DNA of 64,000 nt from positions 275,001 to 339,000 of the forward strand of contig NC_018013.1 of NCBI RefSeq assembly GCF_000265385.1, given 5' to 3'. The stretch is from Aequorivita sublithincola DSM 14238. Lineage in GTDB: Bacteria > Bacteroidota > Bacteroidia > Flavobacteriales > Flavobacteriaceae. Numbering within the stretch: the stretch's first letter is position 1; each line of letters starts with the position of its first letter. The translations under genes were made by a program, and so were the position numbers. Of the stretch, positions 53,291 through 61,738 are shown one piece after another. The notes under the pieces were generated by a model, which had not been told where the DNA came from, searched no databases, and saw nothing but the letters and a program-made list of their open reading frames with translations.

Positions 53291-54503
53291 ATCCTTACTT
53301 TTTATATTTCTTTTTATTGCCGAAATTTCTTTCGCGCAGCTAAACACCTATAATTATTCCAGAGAAATAAAAGGAGTTTCAGAAACTTGGCATTCCATAG
53401 AATTGCCTGATGAAGTTTTTGGAAAAGTTTCTAATGATTTGAATGATTTCAGAATCTATGGAATTACAGAAAAAGACACCATTGAAGTCCCGTATTTACT
53501 AAAGATAGCTTCGGAAAAGCAAACGGAGAAAAATATAGCCTTCAAGTTGCTGAATTCTTCAAAAAAAGAAAACACCTATTTCTTCACTTTTGAAATTTCT
53601 TCGGAAAAAACCATCAACGAGATTCAACTGAATTTTAAACAAGAAAATTTCAACTGGTTGGTCAATTTAGAAGGAAGTCAGGATAATTCTGAATGGTTTT
53701 CAATTGTTGAAGATTACAGAATTCTCTCCATAAAAAATGAGCAGACGGACTATCAATTTACGAATGTAAAATTTCCGCCAGCTAAATATAAGTACTTAAG
53801 ATTTCAAATTAAAGCAGCTGAGAAACCTGAGCTACTAACGGCACAGACAAGTTTAAGCAACTTTGATTTGCCAAATTATAAAACATATTCCGTTGAAAAT
53901 TTTTCAGTTTCAGAGGATAAAAATTTAAAAAAGACAATTTTAGATATCAATTTTTCAGAAGGCTTGCCGTTGAGTTTAATCTCGCTAAAAATTAAAGAAT
54001 CGGTTGACTATTACCGTCCTGTAACCATAAAATACTTGGCAGACAGCATTAAAACTGAAAAGGGTTGGCGGTGTAATTATACTACTTTGGAGACAAGCGT
54101 ACTCAGTTCTTTAGAGAATAATGATCTCTATTTTTACAGTACAATTACAAAAAAGCTGCGGATAGAAATTGAGAATTTTGACAATCGACCCTTAAAAATT
54201 GAAGGCGTAACCGCAAAAGGTTACGAACATACATTGATTGCCCGTTTTACGGAGCCAGCAATTTATTATTTGGTTTATGGAAATCCCAGAGCCAACAAGC
54301 CGAATTATGATATATCAAAATTTACTGAAAACATTCCGCCAAACATTTCCGCAGTAAATCTTTCTGAAGAAAAAATAATCGACAAAAACGAACTTCCGAA
54401 ACGTTCCCCGCTTTTTGAAAATAAACTTTGGTTGTGGCTAATTATGGGAGTTATCATCGCGCTTTTGGGTTGGTTTACTATTAAAATGATGAAGAAAAGT
54501 TAG
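53274..54503 (+). CDS. DUF3999 membrane-anchored periplasmic protein
   Basis: A 409-aa protein with a signal peptide (cut after FAQ, residue 22), a large beta-rich periplasmic region containing WHSIELPDEVFGKVSNDLND and discoidin-like strands (LRIEIENFDNRPLKIEGV), and a C-terminal helix (LWLWLIMGVIIALLGWF, about 387-403). This is the DUF3999 layout. It is co-transcribed with the DUF2339 gene. No enzymatic motif is visible. Confidence 0.88.
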   Translation: MMWKNKSLLFIFLFIAEISFAQLNTYNYSREIKGVSETWHSIELPDEVFGKVSNDLNDFRIYGITEKDTIEVPYLLKIASEKQTEKNIAFKLLNSSKKENTYFFTFEISSEKTINEIQLNFKQENFNWLVNLEGSQDNSEWFSIVEDYRILSIKNEQTDYQFTNVKFPPAKYKYLRFQIKAAEKPELLTAQTSLSNFDLPNYKTYSVENFSVSEDKNLKKTILDINFSEGLPLSLISLKIKESVDYYRPVTIKYLADSIKTEKGWRCNYTTLETSVLSSLENNDLYFYSTITKKLRIEIENFDNRPLKIEGVTAKGYEHTLIARFTEPAIYYLVYGNPRANKPNYDISKFTENIPPNISAVNLSEEKIIDKNELPKRSPLFENKLWLWLIMGVIIALLGWFTIKMMKKS

Positions 54504-54514
54504 GCTTCGGTACT

Positions 54515-54548
54515 AATTTCTATTTCCGCTATTCGCGGATTAGAAATT
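54515..54548 (+). repeat. Hairpin after the DUF2339-DUF3999 pair
   Basis: AATTTCTA/TAGAAATT encloses TCCGC/GCGGA around TATTC, giving 13 base pairs. No T tract follows, so termination is possible but unproved. Confidence 0.5.
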
Positions 54549-54640
54549 CACTCAGCCACCTTTATGACCATCGATCGATTAATATTTTGGATTTGGAATT
54601 TGTTTTTTAGAATTTTTGTTCCAATTTCAAAACCTATTTA

Positions 54641-54700
54641 GTCTTACATCTTATGTCCTATAGCGAAGCGATCTTAAGCCCCTGCCTGCTGGCAGGCAGG
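54641..54700 (+). repeat. Dispersed 40-bp repeat copy 2 plus GC palindrome
   Basis: 54641-54680 matches the reverse complement of 40236-40275 at 33 of 40 positions. It is followed directly by CCTGCCTGC-TG-GCAGGCAGG (54681-54700), a 9-bp-arm palindrome. The 261-bp gap holds no gene. Confidence 0.6.
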
Positions 54701-54716
54701 TTTCAGCAAAGCGGTC

Positions 54717-54745
54717 TTGACTCTATTTTGAAAACCCTATCTTTG
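54717..54745 (+). promoter_or_regulatory. SulP transporter promoter
   Basis: TTG (54717-54719), 18 nt, then TATCTTTG (54738-54745), 20 bp before the ATG at 54765. The TTG lies in the tail of the repeat element upstream. Confidence 0.65.
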
Positions 54746-54764
54746 CCGCCTTTAAAAAAACAAA

Positions 54765-56381
54765 ATGCTCGCAAAATATCTATTATCCTTCACGCAAAAC
54801 CCTAAAAATGATATACTTTCTGGGCTCACCGTAGCTTTGGCGTTAGTACCAGAAGCAGTTGCCTTTGCTTTCGTTGCAGGTATTGATCCATTGGTTGGAT
54901 TGTACGGTGCCTTCATTATGGGGATTGTAACTGCTTTGTTTGGTGGTCGCCCAGGAATGATTTCTGGTGCAACTGGAGCAATGGCGGTGGTAATGGTGCA
55001 TTTAATTCAACAAGGTAACGAAGTTGGATTGGCTCTGGCAGAACCCGTTAAATATCTTGGCTTACAATGGCTTTTTATAACGCTTCTGTTTGTTGGCGCC
55101 ATTCAAATTATGGCTGGCGTTCTTAAACTTGGAAAATTTGTTAGGCTTATTCCGCATCCAGTAATGATGGGCTTTGTGAATGGTTTGGCAATCGTAATTT
55201 TCCTTTCTCAATTAGGATTATTTAAAGAAAGCCGCGGTACAGTTCCGCAGTGGCTCACAGGTCTTGACCTTTGGGTTATGCTTGCTTTAGTAGGATTAAC
55301 AATGGGTATTATGTTTGGATTGCCAAAACTTACCAAAAAAATTCCAGCGGCATTAATCGCCATTATAGTAGTAGCGGGAATAACCATTTTCGGAAATCTT
55401 GATGTTAGCACTGTTGGTTCTTTTATCCGTGATGGTGGTGGAAAGGGATTGGAAGGTTCGCTTCCTGTATTCCAAACCCAGATTTTTGGGTTTTTAGATA
55501 CATTGAATGGCCATTGGGATTTAATACTTTCAACAGCATTTTTATTGGCTGCCGTTGGTTTAATTGAATCTTTAATGACCCTAAATTTAATAGATGAAAT
55601 GACCGAAACGCGCGGAAGCGGAAATAGAGAATGTGTAGCGCAAGGTGGCGCAAATATTTTGAACGGTTTATTTGGAGGAATGGGCGGTTGCGCAATGATT
55701 GGACAATCCATCATTAACGTAAGTTCTGGCGGTCGTGGAAGACTTTCTGGTGCAACGGCAGCAATTGCATTGTTGTGTTTCGTTTTGTTCGGTGCTCCTT
55801 TAATTGAACAAATACCGATTGCGGCGCTTGTTGGCGTAATGTTTATGGTAGTTATCGGTACTTTTGCTTGGAGTAGCTTTAGGATTCTTCATAAAATACC
55901 TTTGGCAGATGCCATTGTTTTGATTACAGTTTCCGCAGTTACCGTTTGGCAGGATTTAGCAATTGCAGTGTTTGTAGGAGTTATTATGAGCGCCTTGGTT
56001 TTTGCTTGGAAAAGTGCTACAAAAATTCGTGCAAGAAAAAGAATTAAAGAAGACGGAACAAAGGTTTATGAAATTTGGGGACCGCTTTTCTTTGGTTCAA
56101 CTACTACTTTTAATAGTAAATTTGATGTTTCAACTGATCCAAATTCAATAGAAATTGATTTTATAGAATCAAAAATCTCAGACCATTCTGGAGTTGAAGC
56201 GGTTCGAAATATCGCCAATAAATATCTTGATAGCGGTAAACAAATTAAGCTAACTCACCTCAGCCCAGATTGTAAATTGCTTCTACTAAAATGGAACCCT
56301 GAATTTGAAACTATTATTGAAGATTCTATTGAAGATCCGCGCTATTATGTGGTTACGGATACTTTGGATGCGGAGGCATAA
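54765..56381 (+). CDS. SulP-family anion transporter
   Basis: A 538-aa inner-membrane transporter with about 12-14 helices. It opens with NDILSGLTVALALVPEAVAFAFVAG (15 onward), has GLYGAFIMGIVTALFGGRPG and MISGATGAMAVVM, and the internal MTETRGSGNRECVAQGGAN stretch. A C-terminal STAS domain (about 440-530) includes IDFIESKISDHSGVEAV. Substrates of the family are sulfate, bicarbonate or dicarboxylates; not resolved here. It has its own promoter. Confidence 0.92.
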   Translation: MLAKYLLSFTQNPKNDILSGLTVALALVPEAVAFAFVAGIDPLVGLYGAFIMGIVTALFGGRPGMISGATGAMAVVMVHLIQQGNEVGLALAEPVKYLGLQWLFITLLFVGAIQIMAGVLKLGKFVRLIPHPVMMGFVNGLAIVIFLSQLGLFKESRGTVPQWLTGLDLWVMLALVGLTMGIMFGLPKLTKKIPAALIAIIVVAGITIFGNLDVSTVGSFIRDGGGKGLEGSLPVFQTQIFGFLDTLNGHWDLILSTAFLLAAVGLIESLMTLNLIDEMTETRGSGNRECVAQGGANILNGLFGGMGGCAMIGQSIINVSSGGRGRLSGATAAIALLCFVLFGAPLIEQIPIAALVGVMFMVVIGTFAWSSFRILHKIPLADAIVLITVSAVTVWQDLAIAVFVGVIMSALVFAWKSATKIRARKRIKEDGTKVYEIWGPLFFGSTTTFNSKFDVSTDPNSIEIDFIESKISDHSGVEAVRNIANKYLDSGKQIKLTHLSPDCKLLLLKWNPEFETIIEDSIEDPRYYVVTDTLDAEA

Positions 56382-56384
56382 TTA

Positions 56385-56894
56385 TCAATTTTTTCTAGAG
56401 AATGTGAAATCAACTTTTTTTGCTTCACCAGCTACGTTTCCTTCAATCCAGGCGTGAAGTGAATCCTTTACTGGATTTGTATAAATAATTCTTTGGGGGA
56501 AATCGTGATTTTTGTTTTCAAAGGTAAATTGTCCTTTTTCCGAAGAAATCAATTTAAAAGTAACTGGTTTTGAATCTTCTTGATTTGCGGTTGCAGCGGT
56601 TAATTGCAAATCATCTGCTTTTTGTTCCAAAGCCATAGTTTCAGCGAAAACAACTTCGCCGTTTGCTTCTACAAAACTATAAGCGGTATAAGTACTGTCA
56701 TTTTCTTTGGACCAAGTTTCTTGTGAAAAGGATTCTTCAGATTCATTAGTCCACGTTCCTAATAACCACTGAAGTTGGTCTATTTTTTCGAAATTTTTAG
56801 TTGAGATTTCTGTTTCAACTTTTTCTGCTTCGGAATTGTTTTTACAGGAATTCAACAATAAAGAAAGAATTATTAAAAGAAAATACTTTTTCAT
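56385..56894 (-). CDS. DUF6265 lipoprotein
   Basis: A 169-aa predicted lipoprotein (MKKYFLLIILSLLLNSCKNN, Cys17). The remainder resembles the small lipocalin-like DUF6265 family: LQWLLGTWTNESEESFSQET (about 42-61), TYTAYSFVEANGEVVFAETM and FTFENKNHDFPQRIIY. Family function is unknown; a beta-barrel binding a hydrophobic ligand is likely. ATG 56894 gives the signal peptide. It is convergent with the SulP gene, 3 nt apart. Confidence 0.82.
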   Translation of the reverse strand: MKKYFLLIILSLLLNSCKNNSEAEKVETEISTKNFEKIDQLQWLLGTWTNESEESFSQETWSKENDSTYTAYSFVEANGEVVFAETMALEQKADDLQLTAATANQEDSKPVTFKLISSEKGQFTFENKNHDFPQRIIYTNPVKDSLHAWIEGNVAGEAKKVDFTFSRKN

Positions 56895-56989
56895 AAAGAT
56901 TAGGCTTTGGAATACGAAGGTATCAAAAAAAGGTTTTGACAATAATAGTTCTTTATTGATTCAGTTGAATTTGGAAAGAAATAAATTTT

Positions 56990-57051
56990 TCCTCTGTGAT
57001 CCCGATAGCTATTGGGACTGTGGAATAGCTATAATACAGAGGTTCACAGAG
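56990..57051. repeat. CCCGATAGCTATTGGG palindrome with flanking CCTCTGTGA inverted repeats
   Basis: The core at 57001-57016 resembles the one at 63168-63184. CCTCTGTGA (56990-56998) and TCACAGAGG (57043-57051) surround it. It lies between two minus-strand genes. A terminator role for the csaA transcript is possible. Confidence 0.5.
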
Positions 57052-57080
57052 GAAACACAGAAAACCACAACGTTTATGGG

Positions 57081-57419
57081 TTATAAAATTCTCAGACCAT
57101 TCTGAACTTCTTTTCCAGGTTGCAAGAGTGTTACGTTTTTTCCTTCCACAGCACCCAAAACAAGACATTCACTCATAAAATTAGCGATTTGTTTCTTTGG
57201 AAAATTTACAACAGCAACAACTTGTTTACCTACTAATTCTTCTTTCGAATAAAGTAAAGTGATCTGAGCCGAAGTTTTGCGCTGCCCTGTGTCACTTCCA
57301 AAATCTATTAGAAGTTGGTAAGAAGGATTTCTGGCTTCGGGAAAATCGTTGACTTCAATAATAGTTCCCACTCGCATTTCGACCTTTTCAAAATCAGACC
57401 AAGAAAGATCATTCGTCAT
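57081..57419 (-). CDS. CsaA-like tRNA-binding domain protein
   Basis: A 112-aa stand-alone tRNA-binding (EMAP/OB-fold) protein: FEKVEMRVGTIIEVNDFPEA (about 9-28), SAQITLLYSKEELVGKQVVA and MSECLVLGAVEG. CsaA has chaperone-like and tRNA-binding activity in Bacillus. Length matches the family. Its start overlaps the upstream small gene by 11 nt, so they form a pair. Confidence 0.9.
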   Translation of the reverse strand: MTNDLSWSDFEKVEMRVGTIIEVNDFPEARNPSYQLLIDFGSDTGQRKTSAQITLLYSKEELVGKQVVAVVNFPKKQIANFMSECLVLGAVEGKNVTLLQPGKEVQNGLRIL

Positions 57420-57720
57420 GGTGTAATTTCAATTTTTGAATCATTTCTGGAGAGATCTCGCCTTGATCGGCGCCGTAAGCATCAACTAGTAAACCCTTTT
57501 TTCCATCTTGGGTTTCAATTAAATAAAGAATAGTATTATCGCCAGGATTTGTCATTCCTTCAAAACGATAAAACTTTACAACTTCTAACTCGCCCGCTTT
57601 CCATTGTTTTTTAAGGTTTTTTGATTCTATGCCTTCTGCCACAAGATTGAAATCTTCGATAAAGCCTTCTTTTTGTAAATCTGCAATTGCTATTGAAAGT
57701 GATGAATATGAGTTTTTCAT
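57409..57720 (-). CDS. Small conserved protein of unknown function
   Basis: A 103-aa soluble protein: MKNSYSSLSIAIADLQKEGF, then EVVKFYRFEGMTNPGDNTIL and LYLIETQDGKKGLLVDAYGA. I recall relatives being labelled phosphoribosylpyrophosphate synthetase, but it is far too short and has no PRPP-binding loop, so that name should not be used. The acidic C-terminal part ends LKLHHDE. It is co-transcribed with the CsaA-like gene. Confidence 0.75.
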   Translation of the reverse strand: MKNSYSSLSIAIADLQKEGFIEDFNLVAEGIESKNLKKQWKAGELEVVKFYRFEGMTNPGDNTILYLIETQDGKKGLLVDAYGADQGEISPEMIQKLKLHHDE

Positions 57721-57896
57721 AATAGTTGGTTTTGTTTTTAAAGTTAATGGAGATATTGTTTACTGACAAAATTTTTAAAAAAGTTTAAGAGTTGAGGAGT
57801 TTAAAAGTTTTTAAGTCTCCGTATCAATACCTCAATAACCATTCGAAAATCGTAACTTTAGACCATTATTTACAACAAATATAGAAAAGAAGAAAA

Positions 57897-58454
57897 ATGG
57901 CCGACACAGAATCTACAATGCTTTCATTAGGAACCAAAGCACCCGATTTTACACTAATTGACGCAGTTACCAATAATGCTGTTTCGCTAAAAGATGTCCG
58001 TGGTAAAAAAGGAACTGTGGTTATGTTTATCTGCAATCATTGTCCTTTTGTAAAACATGTTAATGATGAAATTGTTCGTCTTTGTAATGATTACAGAGTA
58101 ATTGGTTTTGGTTTTGTAGCCATAAATAGTAATAATGCTATAAAATATCCAGAAGATTCTCCCGCTGAAATGTGGCGAACAGCTCAAAAGCTCAGCTATC
58201 CTTTTCCATATTTACATGATGAAACCCAAGAGGTAGCAAAAGCTTATGATGCAGCCTGCACCCCAGATTTCTATCTTTTTGATGATGAACTTAAATTAGT
58301 TTATCGCGGACAATTAGACGATAGCCGTCCTGGAAATAGAATTCCCGTAAATGGCCGTGATCTTCGTGAAGCTCTGGATAATATTCTAAACAATAACCCT
58401 CAGCGGAAAGATCAAAAACCTAGTCTTGGGTGTGGTATTAAGTGGAAAGAGTGA
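57897..58454 (+). CDS. Thioredoxin-fold protein (redoxin family)
   Basis: A 185-aa cytoplasmic protein with the redoxin/AhpC-TSA fold: GTKAPDFTLIDAVTNNAVSL (about 12-31), the redox motif MFICNHCPFVKHV (CxxC, about 43-55), AINSNNAIKYPEDSPAEM and the cis-proline CTPDFYLFDD (about 123-132). A C-terminal SLGCGIKWK tail adds a third cysteine. It is probably a thiol peroxidase or disulfide reductase; partners unknown. Confidence 0.88.
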   Translation: MADTESTMLSLGTKAPDFTLIDAVTNNAVSLKDVRGKKGTVVMFICNHCPFVKHVNDEIVRLCNDYRVIGFGFVAINSNNAIKYPEDSPAEMWRTAQKLSYPFPYLHDETQEVAKAYDAACTPDFYLFDDELKLVYRGQLDDSRPGNRIPVNGRDLREALDNILNNNPQRKDQKPSLGCGIKWKE

Positions 58455-58463
58455 GTTTGTGAA

Positions 58464-58515
58464 TTCGTTAATTTGGGATTCGTTAATTCGAAGTAACGAA
58501 TCCCAAATTAACGAA
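58464..58515. terminator. 22-bp perfect stem-loop between convergent genes
   Basis: 58464-58485 and 58494-58515 are perfectly complementary over 22 bp with an 8-nt loop. The arms are built from GGGATTCGTTAATT units also found at 59063-59106. The stem ends directly at the stop codon of the downstream convergent gene, so it probably blocks read-through both ways. Confidence 0.75.
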
Positions 58516-59052
58516 CTACTTCCACCCTTCTCTTTTCATCAAATTCTCAATGTGTGCATAATGGTGGTTGCTGTGCCAAGCATAACTTCCTATTGTTTCT
58601 TGAAGGGTATAATTTCGTTCTCTTGGTGGATGATGAAATTCTTTCAACAGTTGCTCTTCTGATAATCCCTTCAATAAATAAACCCATTTTGCGTGAAAAG
58701 CGCTTATTGCAGCTAAAGACAATTCAATTGGTGCATTTTTAGCGTCAGCCGTTTCTGCCCACGCTTTTTCATCATACACTTTTATTACTGGTGTTTCTTC
58801 CGTCAAAGCCCATTTAAAACGTGTATAGGCGTTATGATGGCTATCATATATGTGATGAATTGTTTGCCGCACCGTCCAACCTTCTGGTCTATAAGGTGTA
58901 TTCAATTGCACTTCGGAAAGGTTGCTCACCAAATTATTTAATCTATTTGGAAAATATTTCAAAATAGAAATCCAAGCTTCCAGAATTTCAGCAGTAATGT
59001 TTGAAGGACAATCGAATTTACCGATTGGGTACTTAAGTTTTTCTATATTCAT
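58516..59052 (-). CDS. YfiT/DinB-like metal-dependent transferase
   Basis: A 178-aa four-helix-bundle protein of the DinB/YfiT group, which includes bacillithiol transferases. The metal-binding histidines are in VRQTIHHIYDSHHNAYTRFK (about 61-80) and IGSYAWHSNHHYAHIENL (about 155-172). LKYPIGKF at the start is typical of YfiT. The thiol cofactor used by this organism cannot be told here. The gene is flanked on both sides by the same GGGATTCGTTAATTCG repeat family. Confidence 0.88.
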   Translation of the reverse strand: MNIEKLKYPIGKFDCPSNITAEILEAWISILKYFPNRLNNLVSNLSEVQLNTPYRPEGWTVRQTIHHIYDSHHNAYTRFKWALTEETPVIKVYDEKAWAETADAKNAPIELSLAAISAFHAKWVYLLKGLSEEQLLKEFHHPPRERNYTLQETIGSYAWHSNHHYAHIENLMKREGWK

Positions 59053-59062
59053 TTAATTTTTG

Positions 59063-59106
59063 GGGATTCGTTAATTCGGGATTCGGTATTCGAATTAACA
59101 AATCCC
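59063..59106. repeat. GGGATTCGTTAATTCG inverted repeat
   Basis: GGGATTCGTTAATTCG (59063-59078) and CGAATTAACAAATCCC (59091-59106) pair at 15 of 16 positions. It is the second member of the family seen at 58464-58515 and lies just upstream of the YfiT-like gene. Confidence 0.65.
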
Positions 59107-59141
59107 GAATAACTAATAACTATAATGTATTGCTTAATCCC

Positions 59142-60074
59142 TTATTTTACGTCCATCAATTCAACATCAAAAATCAAAGTAGCATTTGGAGGAATAACGC
59201 CACCAGCGCCACGCTCGCCATACCCTAGATGACTCGGAATCACAAAACGAGCCTTATCACCTACTTGCAATAACGCTACACCTTCGTCCCAACCCGAAAT
59301 TACTTGCCCAACGCCCAATTGAAAATCGATTGGCTCTTTTCTTTTGTAAGATGAATCAAACTCAGTTCCATCTGTTAATGCACCTTTGTAGTGTACAGAA
59401 ACAGTCTTTCCTTTTTCAGCTTTTTTACCGCTTCCTTTTTGGATTATTTTATAAAGAAGTCCGCTATCGGTTCTATCAAAACCTTCTGAAACTTTCTTTA
59501 ATTCTGCTTCCTGCGCTTCCTTCATTTTTGAAATGCGCTGTTCTCTTTCACCAGTAAAACTTCTGAAAGCTTCAACAGCGTTCCAATTTTTAGCTTCTTC
59601 GCCTACACGAATAATTTCAACCTTTTTCATTGTATCGCCTTGCGCGACGCTATCAACAACATCTTGTCCTTCAACAACATTTCCAAAAACGGTGTGTTTA
59701 TTGTCCAACCAAGGTGTAGCAACGTGAGTAATAAAAAACTGACTTCCGTTACTCGCTGGACCAGAGTTTGCCATAGAAAGCACACCCGGGGTATCGTGAC
59801 GAAGGTCTTGATGAAACTCATCTTCAAAATCATAACCCGGTCCGCCAGAACCTGTTCCTTTTGGATCGCCGCCTTGAATCATAAAATCTGGAAGCACTCG
59901 GTGAAATTTCAAACCGTCGTAATAAGGCGTTCCTTGTGGTTTTGCTTTATTTTCTAAATTTCCTTCAGCCAAAGCAACAAAGTTTCCAACCGTTCCAGGA
60001 GTTTTGTCGTGTGTAAGTTTTATAAGGATTTCTCCCTTTTCAGTAGTTATTTTCGCGTAAATTCCGTCTTGCAT
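59142..60074 (-). CDS. Cyclophilin-FKBP fusion peptidyl-prolyl isomerase
   Basis: A 310-aa cytoplasmic protein joining two unrelated isomerase families. The cyclophilin domain (about 1-165) has [39 protein letters not shown] and [10 protein letters not shown]. After a helical linker (about 170-205) an FKBP domain (about 210-310) has [40 protein letters not shown] and [19 protein letters not shown]. The same order is known from Flavobacterium dual-family immunophilins. ATG 60074 is chosen; a TACCTTTG box lies upstream (60099-60106, minus strand). Confidence 0.93.
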   Translation of the reverse strand: MQDGIYAKITTEKGEILIKLTHDKTPGTVGNFVALAEGNLENKAKPQGTPYYDGLKFHRVLPDFMIQGGDPKGTGSGGPGYDFEDEFHQDLRHDTPGVLSMANSGPASNGSQFFITHVATPWLDNKHTVFGNVVEGQDVVDSVAQGDTMKKVEIIRVGEEAKNWNAVEAFRSFTGEREQRISKMKEAQEAELKKVSEGFDRTDSGLLYKIIQKGSGKKAEKGKTVSVHYKGALTDGTEFDSSYKRKEPIDFQLGVGQVISGWDEGVALLQVGDKARFVIPSHLGYGERGAGGVIPPNATLIFDVELMDVK

Positions 60075-60344
60075 TGTGTGTGTTTTTAAATTGAAGTGCA
60101 AAGGTAATAAAATACGAAGTATGAAGTGGGAAATACGAAGTTGGAAGTTTTAAAATTGGAGCCAAGAATCAAGAGCTAATAGGGACGAACGATGAGATAT
60201 TTGCGATGAGGGGTTTGAAAGGGGTAAATTTGTATATTTGAAGTTAAGGATATAATTTGAATAAATGCAACAGTTGTATTTATCCGCATGTTATGCCCAA
60301 GCTAACGAAAACTCTAACAAACCAGAAACACTATTTAATTTTCA

Positions 60345-61301
60345 ATGAAAAATAATTATGGACAACATGGATGGAAAGAATTTCATCGCAACCGAAAAGA
60401 CATTCTAGAAGAGTTTGATAAAATACTTGAACTAATCGAAAACCGTCCTGTTAAAGTTGCTCATGGAATTGGTGTAGAAGCATCTTTAAGAAAATGGTTA
60501 GCTGAATTTCTTCCAAAAAAATTCGGCGTAACATCGGGCTATATAATACCAAATTTATACGATGATAGTGGTAAAATATATCATTACGATATAATCATTT
60601 ATAATAAACTAGACTCACCTATACTTTGGGTTGAGGGGAATCAAGATGATAGCGAACAAGGAAAATATAGAGCAATTCCTGCAAAATACATTTTAGCGGT
60701 ATATGAGGTAAAATCAAGATTAAACAAGGAAAATGTAACTGATTCAATTAATAAATTAAATCAAACATCTAATTTCAAGGAGCAATTAAACCCTTTGTAC
60801 CATTGCGGTATGATTTTCATTGACCTTAAATTAAAACACAACAATGATGAACTGATTATTAAAAAGCTATTTAAAGGGAATGAAATTTTTGGATTTACTG
60901 GAGGCACTGTGTTAAGATTTGAAGGAGACGAAACTTGTACTGGCTTAATAGATTTACATCAATTGGATCCAAAGGAAAAACCTGATAGTACAGAAATAAA
61001 AGTAAAACTCAAGCCATTAGCAAAACCAATTGATGAGTTAGGAATTTATTACAACGAAGAAGATAATTTAACCTTAGATGAGCAATTTGCAGGTATTAAA
61101 TTAGTAAAAACCAGTGAAAACACTTGGTCTTTTACAAAAACTTATGGGACAATGTATGGAACAGATATCCTATCTATAAACTTGTCATGGTCAAGAAGTC
61201 ATTTTGCTGATTTTTGCATTAAGCTTTTGAGTTCTTTAGAAGGTATTGCTTTTAATGACAAAAATCGTCCAAGTTTTGGACAAATATTTGATACTGCCTA
61301 A
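60345..61301 (+). pseudogene. DUF6602 PD-(D/E)xK-like nuclease, interrupted by an in-frame stop
   Basis: A 318-aa reading frame. Residues about 15-130 resemble the DUF6602 family and show a PD-(D/E)xK-type pattern: E45 (GVEASLRKWL), D82 in HYDIIIYN, and E121-V-K123 in VYEVKSRL. A restriction-endonuclease-like fold is inferred. After TAA at 61299-61301 the same frame stays open for 140 codons to 61721 with no usable ATG, so the gene is probably one 458-codon gene with a nonsense mutation. The N-terminal product may still be made and active. Confidence 0.65.
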
Positions 61302-61721
61302 AGAAAGAAAACCAAGTTACAAAGTGCGAAAAAAGAAAAAGGAAAACCCTTTTTAAAAATTAAAGCTTATGATGGAGATGAAAAGGACAAACAATTAAAA
61401 TTGTCGCAAGAGGGAAAAACTGGAATAATTTCATTCTGGCTTAGAACGGAAAATCCAGGAGATTATGACGTGATAATTTCTGATGATTATTTTAAAAATA
61501 AATTAACATTACCCAAAGGGAAATATGCCATGAAGGAAGTTTCATTTAGGTTAGAATTAAAAAATGAAAAAGTGAAGCTTGAAAACTTCATTAAGAAAAA
61601 GTTTACAATACCATATCGTTTAGTTTACTATATCGAAAGTAAGGATGATTCTATAAAAGATTTTATAGCTATAGAACAGGAAGCGGAATTTAAAGATGGT
61701 AAATTCATATTTAAGAATTAA
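61302..61721 (+). pseudogene. C-terminal part of the DUF6602 gene after an in-frame stop
   Basis: It is in the same frame as the preceding nuclease-like gene. It reads RKKTKLQSAKKEKGKPFLKI onward, then a beta-rich region (GIISFWLRTENPGDYDVIIS; IPYRLVYYIESKDDSIKDFI) and stops at 61719-61721. The first in-frame candidate start is a TTG at 61401 and the first ATG is near 61530, both inside the fold. A separate gene is therefore unlikely. The domain looks like an immunoglobulin-like or carbohydrate-binding sandwich; unassigned. Confidence 0.6.
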
Positions 61722-61738
61722 AAGCCAGGGCATAACAA

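Larger units (their letters stand above)
60289..61737 (+). other. Cassette-like module 1 (DUF6602)
   Basis: The left end TGTTATGCCC (60289-60298) and the right end GGGCATAACA (61728-61737) are perfect 10-bp inverted repeats; a little further in, GCT/AGC also match. They enclose a single reading frame broken by one stop. Module 2 begins 1 nt later. Cassette nature is inferred. Confidence 0.5.

Noticed and set aside
55208..55714. 168-codon minus-strand frame inside the SulP gene
   Set aside because: It is antisense to conserved SulP helices and its proline- and serine-rich product is typical of a shadow frame.
57409..57720. Phosphoribosylpyrophosphate synthetase
   Set aside because: The protein is 103 aa and lacks a PRPP or ATP binding loop; the name seen for relatives is not supported by the sequence.
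58464..59106. CRISPR-like repeats
   Set aside because: The units are palindromic, lack regular unique spacers, and no cas gene is in the window; the same holds for other micro-repeats.
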